Shown in pieces: positions 1 to 6,218 of a DNA stretch of 7,860 nucleotides. The stretch covers positions 1 through 7,860 of the forward strand of contig JAITHS010000024.1 in the NCBI GenBank assembly GCA_031279875.1, written 5' to 3'. Source of the stretch: Tannerella sp. Lineage in GTDB: Bacteria; Bacteroidota; Bacteroidia; Bacteroidales; Tannerellaceae. Within the stretch, counting starts at the first letter, position 1. Each line of letters starts with the position of its first letter. Under the pieces are notes generated by a model, which saw only the letters and a program-made list of their open reading frames with translations, did not search any database and was not told the DNA's origin. Made by a program: the position numbers and the translations under genes.

Positions 1-46
1 CCTTGCAGTGGTTTTAGAACCCTGCAAGCGGTTTGGAGCTTACGTC

Positions 47-117
47 CGTCATTGGTAGGAACGAAGCAATCCGGAAAAAAAACGGAAGGCTGGATTGCTT
101 CGTTCCTCGCAATGACG
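47..117. repeat. Interspersed palindromic repeat (CGTCATTG...GAACGAAGCAATCC family)
   Basis: Bases 47-72 and 92-117 are 26-bp inverted copies that differ at only two positions (55 and 56), separated by a 19-base A-rich loop. The arm core GGAACGAAGCAATCC, preceded by CGTCATTG, resembles a palindromic element that I recall as scattered through intergenic DNA of many bacterial genomes. That family link is from memory, not from a search. The element can form a long, strong hairpin in either transcript. It is nested inside the larger inverted repeat of 1-203, which suggests insertion of one element into another or a composite element. Confidence 0.75.
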
Positions 118-123
118 TGGTAC

Positions 124-142
124 TTTCTGCTTTCTGCTTTCT
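124..142. repeat. Short tandem repeat (TTTCTGC, about 2.7 copies)
   Basis: TTTCTGC is repeated at 124-130 and 131-137, followed by a partial copy TTTCT at 138-142. It lies between the inner palindrome and the right outer arm of the left-end mosaic. It is a candidate slippage site and has no other visible role. Confidence 0.6.
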
Positions 143-211
143 CCAAACCGCTTGCAGGTGCGCAATGGGAAACCACTTGCAGGGTTCTAAAACCACTGCA
201 AGGGTTTGTAC

Positions 212-1507
212 TCACTCATCTCTCAACGCTTCAGAAGGTTGCAGAGTAGCGGCGCGGCCGGCGGGGATTAAGATGGAAATGAGTACTACTACGGCAAGGA
301 TGACGTATGTTATACTGTTGGTTATCAGGAATCTAATCCAGACGCGGTCGGGGAGGCAGGGATATTCGGAGTCTTTGGCAAAAGTTTCCATAACGTCGGC
401 GGCAACCAACTGTATTTCAATCAGTATGGCTATCACGGCACCGATTGTCAATAACAGCATTCCTTCGATGAAAAAACTGTTACGGATGCTGTTGGCGGTG
501 GCGCCCATAGCTTTGCGCAGTCCTATTTCGCTACGGCGAGTGTGGATGCGATACCAGAAAGTACCGAAAACGCACAGCAAAATAGTAAGCAACATAAAGA
601 GCAGCAGCGAGACGATGATTTTGACGGTAGTCGTAATGCCGTAACTCTTTGCCATTTCGTCGCTAATAGAACTGTAAGGTGTCAGTAGTTTGAAGTAATA
701 GTTGCCTATACGCAGACGTTCCGACATTTCCACTTTAAACTTTTCGATAAACACATTATCGGAGACGGTTTCACGAACGCGGATGCTGATGTTTGTGTCG
801 TAATGCCAGTCCATCAGGTCTCGTTTCGGCGTCAGGATCAAGGGCGTGTAGAATGTCCGCTGGGGACGCTGAAAATCAAAGCGTTTCACGTTATCTATCA
901 CACCTACCACCTTGAGCTTTTGGAAGTTTCTGAGAGAATGTCCGACGGCCGAGCCTCCCTGCGGCAGGAAAGCTTTCTCTATCGAACTGCTTATAACGAT
1001 GGCGTCCGGCTGTGTCCAGTCGAAATCACGCATTGACACAGGCGTTTTGCCATTGTCGCGCGTATGGCGAAACACTTTGAGAAAGTCGGTTTCGGGGTCC
1101 ATCGACAGTGTTTGTCCACCTACGTTTTTAACAGTATCATCATCAAGAAAAAATCCTTGCCCGTAAAAGGTACCCGAAGCGGGAAGAGAACCGTTTGATG
1201 ACACTCCGACAGCCTCTATATCAGGATGTTCGGCAACAGTTCTGACAAAGCGCTTAAAATTGTCGTAGAGCGCTTGCGGCTCGTTTTCGGCTGCGCTATA
1301 TTCCGGATGATCATCCGATAGCACTCCGAATTCTACAATCCATGTATGATTGAGGTCTCGATGGTTCGGAAGGTTTAACGTATAGACATAAACAAACAGA
1401 TAATCAACGGTGTACCACACCAGACCAAATACGCAGAGCAGTTCTGCCAGAACAGATAAATTCAGTCTCTTTTGATTCCAAAGTTGGGTAAATATTGCTC
1501 GTAACAT
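212..1507 (-). CDS. MacB/FtsX-family ABC transporter permease (second permease)
   Basis: This is an inner-membrane permease subunit of a MacAB-like ABC exporter, 431 residues long. A first membrane segment lies at about residues 19-41. It is followed by a periplasmic MacB-type domain of about 250 residues and a C-terminal FtsX domain with segments near 296-318, 348-372 and 393-416. The FtsX coupling motif SEIGLRKAMGA lies near residues 326-336, and the C-terminus PSEALRDE is the standard ending of the family. The frame opens further upstream at 1561, but that would overlap the first permease gene and add an 18-residue polar leader (MESLTSSN...). The ATG at 1507 gives MLRAIFTQLWNQKR, the usual short basic lead before the first helix, and leaves a 5-bp gap, so I chose it. 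It differs clearly from its neighbour permease, so the two probably form a heterodimer. The substrate is unknown. Confidence 0.9.
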   Translation of the reverse strand: MLRAIFTQLWNQKRLNLSVLAELLCVFGLVWYTVDYLFVYVYTLNLPNHRDLNHTWIVEFGVLSDDHPEYSAAENEPQALYDNFKRFVRTVAEHPDIEAVGVSSNGSLPASGTFYGQGFFLDDDTVKNVGGQTLSMDPETDFLKVFRHTRDNGKTPVSMRDFDWTQPDAIVISSSIEKAFLPQGGSAVGHSLRNFQKLKVVGVIDNVKRFDFQRPQRTFYTPLILTPKRDLMDWHYDTNISIRVRETVSDNVFIEKFKVEMSERLRIGNYYFKLLTPYSSISDEMAKSYGITTTVKIIVSLLLFMLLTILLCVFGTFWYRIHTRRSEIGLRKAMGATANSIRNSFFIEGMLLLTIGAVIAILIEIQLVAADVMETFAKDSEYPCLPDRVWIRFLITNSITYVILAVVVLISILIPAGRAATLQPSEALRDE

Positions 1508-1512
1508 ATTAT

Positions 1513-2832
1513 TTATTTGAGGTTTAATGATTCTACAATTTGATGACGTGAGGCTTTCCAAGCAGGGATTAGCGCCGAAAAGAGGTTAAGCAGGAAGCAA
1601 AGCAGCAGTGCGATAAGAAACACAGGGATATTGAAAAACATTGAGGGCGCGATAGTTTCTTCCCATCCGTGAGTTTGAGCCATGCCGCCACCTGCGCCAC
1701 CGGCAAATCCCATCAGCCAATCGTAACTTGTAAGCACCATAATATACGACAAAATCAATCCCAAAATGCCTCCAAGCAACGTAAAGATAAAATTTTCAAG
1801 CAGTATTTGGTTCATCAGCGACGAAGTACGCGCCCCGAAAGCTCTCCTGACGCCCATCTCCGCCAACCGTCGTTCCATACGTGAATCTGCCATGCCCGAC
1901 AGACTTATCGCCGGCACGAGTAGCAGGACAAGAAATATCGCTCCGGTAAGCCAAAGATAGTAGTTTAAGTTTTCGTCTTCAAGATAACCTCGCCAGAATA
2001 TGCTTTGCCACTGACGTAGCGGCTGACTGGGTGTGAGCAGCGTTACCTCTTCGGCATATTGTCCGGCATAACGCTTAAAAGTCTCCTTATACTCCTGAAT
2101 TACATCCTCTACTTCCGACGCTGACGGAGCAAGGATGTATGCCGCAAAATTGCCGAGAGAATTTGATTTGCCAAAACCGCTACGTTTATAATTTTTGACA
2201 GCGGTATAAGGCATCCAGATTTGGGCATAAGTAGTTCCGGTGAGAAATGACACGTCTTTAACAACGCCACAGACCCGAAAAGAGCGGGAGTTAAGGCTAA
2301 ACGATTTACCTGTCGCCGCTTCGTCGCCGTAAAGTTTTTTAGCCAGCGACCGCGAGATGACTGCCGTAGTTACGCCCGACTGAAAATCTTCGTCGGTAAA
2401 AGGTTTTCCCTCTAAAAACTTGAAATTGAACACTTTCCACCATTCCGTATCTACAGCTGTTACCGAAACGGGCAACTCTAAACGGCTACCTTCGGGTTGC
2501 ACATAGTTATTGATCGGATGGGCAACCATCACGACGGTAACGACTTCGGCATTTTTCAGCGACTTGATACATGCATCAATCATCTGTAACGATATTCCTG
2601 ACCTGCTGTATCCTCTTCCGTCATTTTGTTTCTCGGTTATATACCTGACTATCAGCGTTCTATTACGATTGGCTTCGGGATAGATGTCCGCAATCTTGAT
2701 GTAATACACAATCGAAAGCGTCATAACCATCGTAATCGAAAGCGCCGAACCGACGATATAGATAGCACTGAACAGCTTTTCCTGCCGCAAAAGAGTGCAT
2801 GCCTGCTTGATATAAAAGATAAATTTTGTCAT
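1513..2832 (-). CDS. MacB/FtsX-family ABC transporter permease (first permease)
   Basis: This is an inner-membrane permease of the same exporter, 439 residues long. The N-terminus MTKFIFYIKQACTLLRQEK leads into a membrane segment at about 21-45. A periplasmic MacB-type domain follows, containing EGKPFTDEDF and AVISRSLAKKLYG, phrases typical of these domains. The FtsX domain has helices near 293-312, 345-368 and 399-422. PAISLSGM and EMGVRRAFGA (about 325-334) are hallmarks of Bacteroidota members of the family. An unusual glycine-rich stretch, GFAGGAGGGMAQ (about 375-386), lies in the loop before the last helix. The gene starts 15 bp after the ATPase gene and stops 5 bp before the second permease start, so all are cotranscribed. 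It is expected to work with the ATPase and the adaptor. The substrate cannot be read from sequence. Confidence 0.92.
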   Translation of the reverse strand: MTKFIFYIKQACTLLRQEKLFSAIYIVGSALSITMVMTLSIVYYIKIADIYPEANRNRTLIVRYITEKQNDGRGYSRSGISLQMIDACIKSLKNAEVVTVVMVAHPINNYVQPEGSRLELPVSVTAVDTEWWKVFNFKFLEGKPFTDEDFQSGVTTAVISRSLAKKLYGDEAATGKSFSLNSRSFRVCGVVKDVSFLTGTTYAQIWMPYTAVKNYKRSGFGKSNSLGNFAAYILAPSASEVEDVIQEYKETFKRYAGQYAEEVTLLTPSQPLRQWQSIFWRGYLEDENLNYYLWLTGAIFLVLLLVPAISLSGMADSRMERRLAEMGVRRAFGARTSSLMNQILLENFIFTLLGGILGLILSYIMVLTSYDWLMGFAGGAGGGMAQTHGWEETIAPSMFFNIPVFLIALLLCFLLNLFSALIPAWKASRHQIVESLNLK

Positions 2833-2847
2833 TGGTTTTCTTTACTG

Positions 2848-3528
2848 TTAATAATTAACGTTTTCTCCAATCTGCCGACCGTCGAAAAAACGAACGGTGC
2901 GGGATGTTTTTTTCGCTTGCTGCTCGTTGTGCGTTACCATAACTATCGTGCGGCCGTCTTCTTGGTTGAGCCGGTGCAGGATGTCCATCACTTCGGCGCC
3001 CATCTTGCTGTCGAGATTGCCCGTAGGCTCGTCGGCGAGGATGATAGCGGGGTTGCCGATAATGGCGCGGGCTATGGCAACACGCTGACACTGACCGCCT
3101 GACAGTTGCGCAGGAAAGTGCTTCATGCGGTGCGTCAAGCCGACCTTTTCGAGCATCTCGCGGGCTGCTTGACGGCGTTCTTTTGCGGAGACGTTGCGAT
3201 AAAGCAACGGAAGTTCCACGTTATCAAGTACATTGAGCGAGTTTATCAGATGAAAACTCTGAAACACAAAACCTAATCGCGTATTGCGAAAAGCAGCCTG
3301 TTTGCGGTCGTTCATCGCAGTAGTGCTCACGCCGTCAATTTCTACCGTGCCAGACGTGGGTACGTCAAGCAAACCGATGATATTCAGTAATGTGGACTTG
3401 CCGCATCCCGATGGTCCCATCACGGAAATAAACTCACCTTTCCGTACTTCAAGATTCACATTTTCAAGCGCTACCGTCTCAATCTCGTCCGTACGATAGA
3501 CTTTCTCCAAATTTCTTAATTTAATCAT
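2848..3528 (-). CDS. ABC transporter ATP-binding protein (MacB/LolD type)
   Basis: This is a cytoplasmic ATPase that powers the two FtsX-type permeases, 226 residues long, which is the usual size for a stand-alone LolD/MacB-type ATPase. Visible motifs are Walker A GPSGCGKST (38-46), the Q-loop glutamine in VFQSF (Q90), the signature LSGGQ (142-146), Walker B IILADEP (162-168), the D-loop NLDS (171-174) and the H-loop histidine in VTHN (H200). All catalytic residues are present, so it should hydrolyse ATP. The residue after LSGGQ is Cys147, where LSGGQQQRV is common; this should be tolerated. The gene overlaps the end of the adaptor gene by 8 bp (ATG at 3526-3528 reading leftward), which suggests translational coupling. 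It could equally be annotated LolD-like, but the HlyD neighbour favours a MacAB-like exporter. Confidence 0.95.
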   Translation of the reverse strand: MIKLRNLEKVYRTDEIETVALENVNLEVRKGEFISVMGPSGCGKSTLLNIIGLLDVPTSGTVEIDGVSTTAMNDRKQAAFRNTRLGFVFQSFHLINSLNVLDNVELPLLYRNVSAKERRQAAREMLEKVGLTHRMKHFPAQLSGGQCQRVAIARAIIGNPAIILADEPTGNLDSKMGAEVMDILHRLNQEDGRTIVMVTHNEQQAKKTSRTVRFFDGRQIGENVNY

Positions 3529-4777
3529 TGTCGTTTATTATTTTTAATTTGTCTTTCTCTTTGTAGGCGCTCATATCCGAAACAACAACTTCGTCGCCTT
3601 CCTCTAATCCGCCGACTACTTCGACAGAGTCAAAACTGCTTTCGCCAAGACGCACGCGACGCTTAATCAACTGATTGTCATTGAAAACAAACATGTCATA
3701 CTCGCCGCGCCCGCTGTAATACGACGCATTGGCGATGCGCAGCACATCATCCTTAACGGCGTACATCACGTAAATATCCGTTTTCAGACCCGACCGCAGA
3801 CGACTGTCGCCGCTGCTGTCTAACTGTAACGTAAAGGATATCATACCATTACGCGACAGTGGCGTTACATCGCTCACAATACCTGTCATCTTTTCGCGAC
3901 CGACCGTCGCAATAGCCCGACTGCCCGGTGCAATACGGTCGCCGTAAGCATCGGCAATCTCGCCTTCTATCTTGAAATGTGACAGGTCGGACACTATTGC
4001 TACCCTGCTACCCTGCGAAATCTGAGATCCCACTTCGCTGTTTACATAAGTTAATATAGCTTTGCGCGGCGACCTGATACGTGCGTCTTCGAGCGTCCGC
4101 TTCATCTCAGCAAGACTTTTACCGAATATGTTGAGTTCCAATTCTTTAATCTTGATATCTGCTTTCGACAAATCCTGTTCGTTGGCGTATTTTTGCTCGT
4201 CTTCGGCAAGTTGAAGTCGGCTTACTTCATAACTCAACTCCGACTGACGTACTTTGTCGGTCGTACCCGCACCGAGACTGTCAAGATAACGCTCATTGCG
4301 TAACTCAACTTCCTTACGGCTCAACTCCATTCGGCTGATTTTCAACTTCATATCCATCTCCGACAGTTTATTTCGGGTATGAACCCGCAACTGTTCCAAC
4401 TGCAACTTCTTCATCTGCTCTTCGTCGATAAGTTTATTGAAATCATTTTCGGCAGTTTGCAGGTCGAGACGCAAGATTGGCGTCCCAACGTCAACCGAAT
4501 CGCCGCCTTTCTTATAGACTTCCAGCACGCGCGAATGGATAGGCGAGTTGATAATCTCCTCAAAAGCAGGTACGACCCTACCTGTCGCGCCGACCGATAC
4601 TTCAAGTGTTCCACGTTCAACTTTTGACACGAGCAAGTCGGAACGCTTCATCGATGGGCTTAAAAAACTTATTATCAGCCAAACAGCCATAACTGCCACA
4701 ACAACAGCCGCGCCCGCTTTTAGCCACTTCCGCAACTGCTCTTTTTGTTTGACTTCTTTTGATATTGCTCTGTCCAT
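3521..4777 (-). CDS. HlyD/MacA-like periplasmic adaptor (membrane fusion) protein
   Basis: This 418-residue adaptor would link the inner-membrane ABC transporter to an outer-membrane channel. A basic cytoplasmic tail (1-20) precedes one membrane anchor at about 21-39. The first half of a lipoyl domain follows at about 73-105 (INSPIHSRVLEVYKKGGDSV), then a long charged hairpin predicted as coiled coil at about 106-235, the second lipoyl half at about 238-275 (IRSPRKAILTYV... VGSQISQG), and beta-barrel and membrane-proximal domains ending in EGDEVVVSD. The order is that of MacA/HlyD proteins. It is the first gene of the transporter block. A 118-bp gap before it carries a candidate sigma-54 promoter and several inverted repeats. 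There is no Shine-Dalgarno sequence before the ATG. No TolC-like partner is encoded in this window. Confidence 0.93.
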   Translation of the reverse strand: MDRAISKEVKQKEQLRKWLKAGAAVVVAVMAVWLIISFLSPSMKRSDLLVSKVERGTLEVSVGATGRVVPAFEEIINSPIHSRVLEVYKKGGDSVDVGTPILRLDLQTAENDFNKLIDEEQMKKLQLEQLRVHTRNKLSEMDMKLKISRMELSRKEVELRNERYLDSLGAGTTDKVRQSELSYEVSRLQLAEDEQKYANEQDLSKADIKIKELELNIFGKSLAEMKRTLEDARIRSPRKAILTYVNSEVGSQISQGSRVAIVSDLSHFKIEGEIADAYGDRIAPGSRAIATVGREKMTGIVSDVTPLSRNGMISFTLQLDSSGDSRLRSGLKTDIYVMYAVKDDVLRIANASYYSGRGEYDMFVFNDNQLIKRRVRLGESSFDSVEVVGGLEEGDEVVVSDMSAYKEKDKLKIINDND

Positions 4778-4809
4778 TTTGTGTTATTTTTACACTCAAT
4801 AACACAAAA
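4777..4809. repeat. 33-bp inverted repeat over the -12 element and adaptor start codon
   Basis: TTTTGTGTTAT (4777-4787) and ATAACACAAAA (4799-4809) form perfect 11-bp arms around an 11-base spacer. One arm contains the first base of the adaptor's ATG, and the other covers the TTGT -12 element of the candidate sigma-54 promoter. In DNA it could be an operator. In RNA reading through from the kinase gene it would form a hairpin that touches the start codon. A transcript starting at the sigma-54 promoter (near 4792) would lack the upstream arm. The role is inferred. Confidence 0.6.
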
Positions 4810-4818
4810 CCCGTGCCG
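4804..4818 (-). promoter_or_regulatory. Candidate sigma-54 (-24/-12) promoter for the transporter genes
   Basis: The minus strand reads CGGCACG-GGTT-TTGT at 4818-4804, against the sigma-54 consensus TGGCACG-N4-TTGC. Six of seven -24 bases match, the spacing is exact and the invariant GG is present. The weakness is T instead of C at -12. The start point would be near 4792, 15 bases before the ATG at 4777. The upstream neighbours are a sigma-54 activator and its kinase, which is what such a promoter needs. The match was found by eye and its chance probability was not computed. Confidence 0.55.
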
Positions 4819-4820
4819 AA

Positions 4821-4842
4821 ATGATAATCGTCTGATTATCAT
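4821..4842. promoter_or_regulatory. 22-bp perfect palindrome, candidate regulator binding site
   Basis: ATGATAATC (4821-4829) and GATTATCAT (4834-4842) form perfect 9-bp arms around GTCT. It lies 2 bp upstream of the -24 element and is centred about 39 bp before the predicted start point. Its size suits a dimeric helix-turn-helix protein such as the Fis-type domain of the adjacent regulator, but it is nearer than most sigma-54 enhancers, so a repressor site is also possible. No U-run follows it, so it is unlikely to be a terminator. Confidence 0.55.
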
Positions 4843-4843
4843 T

Positions 4844-4862
4844 GTATTAGATATTGTAATAC
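4844..4862. repeat. Short inverted repeat GTATTA-N7-TAATAC
   Basis: Perfect 6-bp arms (4844-4849 and 4857-4862) flank a 7-base spacer between the two larger palindromes. In AT-rich DNA this could arise by chance. It is listed because it continues an almost unbroken run of dyad symmetry across the gap. Confidence 0.35.
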
Positions 4863-4880
4863 TGTCCGTTTTCGTACAGT
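4861..4880. promoter_or_regulatory. 20-bp imperfect palindrome, candidate upstream activator site
   Basis: ACTGTCCG (4861-4868) and CGTACAGT (4873-4880) pair at seven of eight positions around TTTT. The centre is about 78 bp upstream of the predicted sigma-54 start point, a usual distance for an enhancer bound by an NtrC-type activator. It also lies 15 bp after the kinase stop codon. As RNA it forms a modest hairpin without a following U-run, so a terminator role is less likely. Confidence 0.45.
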
Positions 4881-4895
4881 TTGCGTTCGGGATTG

Positions 4896-6218
4896 TTAAA
4901 ATCCTATCATAAACCGAGTAATCCCATCTGTTCCTGTTTTGAGCGAGAATATGCAGTCATGCTTTTGCAGTACTTCACGAATAAAAATTAGCCCTAAACC
5001 CTGTCCGTTGGGCTTTGTGGAGAAGAATGGCGTGAAAAGTTTGCTTTCAGTATCGCTGTCAATGCCTTTGCCGTTGTCTGCAATTTCGAGAGCAACGGGC
5101 GATGATGTCGTGCGGATATGGATATTGCCTTGATGTTCAATTGATTCCACTGCATTTTTAAGGATATTGACTAATGCCTGCTCGAATAGTGCGGAATCGA
5201 TTAAAACAACCGGATTGTCAGGGTTAAGTTCCTGAACAACAGATATTTGTTTATCGCCGAAAGTATGCCGTAAAAACCGCACACAGGAGGATACAAGTTC
5301 GTTCAGGCTGCATGACGTGCGTTGCGGTTCGGGAATGCGCACCACATCGGCATAGTTTGCAATAAAACGGTTCAAGCCGTAACAACGCTCAATGACCGTC
5401 TGCAAAACATCCGTAGCATCGGCATCCATGCCCGCAAAATCGGAGTTACCTGCTTCCGCATCAAGTTTGATAGCGTCAAGAGTGGCAATAACCCCTGCCG
5501 TAGTGTTGTTAACCTCGTGTGCGAGCATGCGGATGACCTTTTCGTAAGCCTTCTTTTCGGCTTTAAAAACTTCTTCGGTAAGGAGTTCGAGAAGATAAAA
5601 CGAATGTGAATGACCTCTGTCAACAAACCGCGAGTGGGTAAATTTATAGACCGTAGCGTTGTTTAGTCTGACGATTTGCGATTGATAAGGTTCGATATGT
5701 AACAGACATGTTATAAGCGTATTATCTATCTCGGACAACTCAGAAAGTTTTTTGCCTTTAAATGATTCGACATTTTTGATTGCCATGAACGAACATGCGG
5801 CATGGTTGACGGAAAAAATCCGCTCCTCAAGGTCGAGAATGATGACACCGAGCGGCGAGGCGTCAATCAGAAGGTCGAGAAAATTATTTGTTTCGCGCAC
5901 TTGCAGGCGTTCCTCTTTCAACTGTTCCATCATACGGTTGAAAATAGCGACGATGCGGTCGGCTTCCGATTGCCCTACAATGCGCAGTCGGGAGTTAAAG
6001 TCCTGTTCGCGAAGCAAATCCATGCCGTCGCCGATAACCTGTAACGGCTTGATAACTCGTCGGTGAAAATACAGCATGTACGCTATCGCGGCTATCGCCA
6101 GCGCTTCGACAGCCCAGAAAATCATGTACTGTTCGCTACGAAACGCAATAACGGATATCGCCACAAGAGCGGCAATGAGCAGTATGCTTATGAGTCGGAA
6201 TAAGATGTTGATTTTCAT
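4896..6218 (-). CDS. Membrane sensor histidine kinase (NtrB/NtrY-like)
   Basis: This 440-residue kinase is the likely partner of the adjacent response regulator. Two membrane segments (about 9-26 and 32-51) are joined by only about five exposed residues, so there is no periplasmic sensor domain. A HAMP-like linker (about 52-105) and a PAS-like domain (about 110-215; LIDASPLGVIILDLEERIFSVN) follow. The H-box MLAHEVNN places the phosphorylated histidine at H234. The HATPase domain shows the N-box NILKNAVES (351-359), the G1 box IADNGKGI (D381), the F-box TPFFSTK and the G2 box GQGLGL (404-409). All catalytic elements are intact. The start codon overlaps the regulator stop by 4 bp (ATGA), so the pair is translationally coupled. 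The signal is probably sensed in the membrane or cytoplasm, possibly by the PAS domain; the ligand is unknown. Confidence 0.93.
   Translation of the reverse strand: MKINILFRLISILLIAALVAISVIAFRSEQYMIFWAVEALAIAAIAYMLYFHRRVIKPLQVIGDGMDLLREQDFNSRLRIVGQSEADRIVAIFNRMMEQLKEERLQVRETNNFLDLLIDASPLGVIILDLEERIFSVNHAACSFMAIKNVESFKGKKLSELSEIDNTLITCLLHIEPYQSQIVRLNNATVYKFTHSRFVDRGHSHSFYLLELLTEEVFKAEKKAYEKVIRMLAHEVNNTTAGVIATLDAIKLDAEAGNSDFAGMDADATDVLQTVIERCYGLNRFIANYADVVRIPEPQRTSCSLNELVSSCVRFLRHTFGDKQISVVQELNPDNPVVLIDSALFEQALVNILKNAVESIEHQGNIHIRTTSSPVALEIADNGKGIDSDTESKLFTPFFSTKPNGQGLGLIFIREVLQKHDCIFSLKTGTDGITRFMIGF

Larger units (their letters stand above)
1..203. repeat. Nested inverted-repeat mosaic (MITE-like, possibly continuing left)
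   Basis: Bases 1-26 are a perfect inverted copy of 178-203, and bases 21-38 (ending CGGTTTGGAG) are a perfect inverted copy of 141-158. The left arm is therefore contiguous, while its right-hand partner is split by about 19 extra bases (159-177). The short unit AACC(G/A)CTTGCAGG occurs at 146-158 and 171-183, a variant at 191-203, and inverted copies near 1-13 and 21-34. Each outer arm can fold on itself: CTTGCAG at 2-8 pairs with CTGCAAG at 22-28, with GGTT and AACC pairing inside. A second palindrome sits inside the structure (47-117). No transposase or open frame with coding character is seen. It lies just after the last transporter gene, so it may end or stabilise that transcript, but this is inference. 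The left boundary is not visible because the repeat starts at base 1. Confidence 0.75.

Noticed and set aside
1..203. CRISPR array
   Set aside because: The repeats are inverted and nested, with no regularly spaced direct repeats or spacers.
33..644. 203-codon plus-strand open frame
   Set aside because: It begins in the repeat mosaic and then runs antisense through the FtsX domain of the second permease; the product has no recognisable domain.
1508..1561. Upstream start for the second permease (18 extra residues)
   Set aside because: It would overlap the first permease gene by 49 bp and add an atypical polar leader; the ATG at 1507 fits the family and leaves a 5-bp gap.
2626..3102. 158-codon plus-strand frame across the permease/ATPase junction
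   Set aside because: It is antisense to two strongly supported genes and has no domain signature.
4861..4880. Rho-independent terminator after the kinase gene
   Set aside because: The stem is interrupted by a mismatch and no U-run follows on the minus strand; a protein-binding site fits better.
4778..4895. Housekeeping TAnnTTTG promoter or riboswitch before the adaptor gene
   Set aside because: No CAAAnnTA (minus-strand -7 box) was found in the gap, and it is too short and lacks known riboswitch cores.
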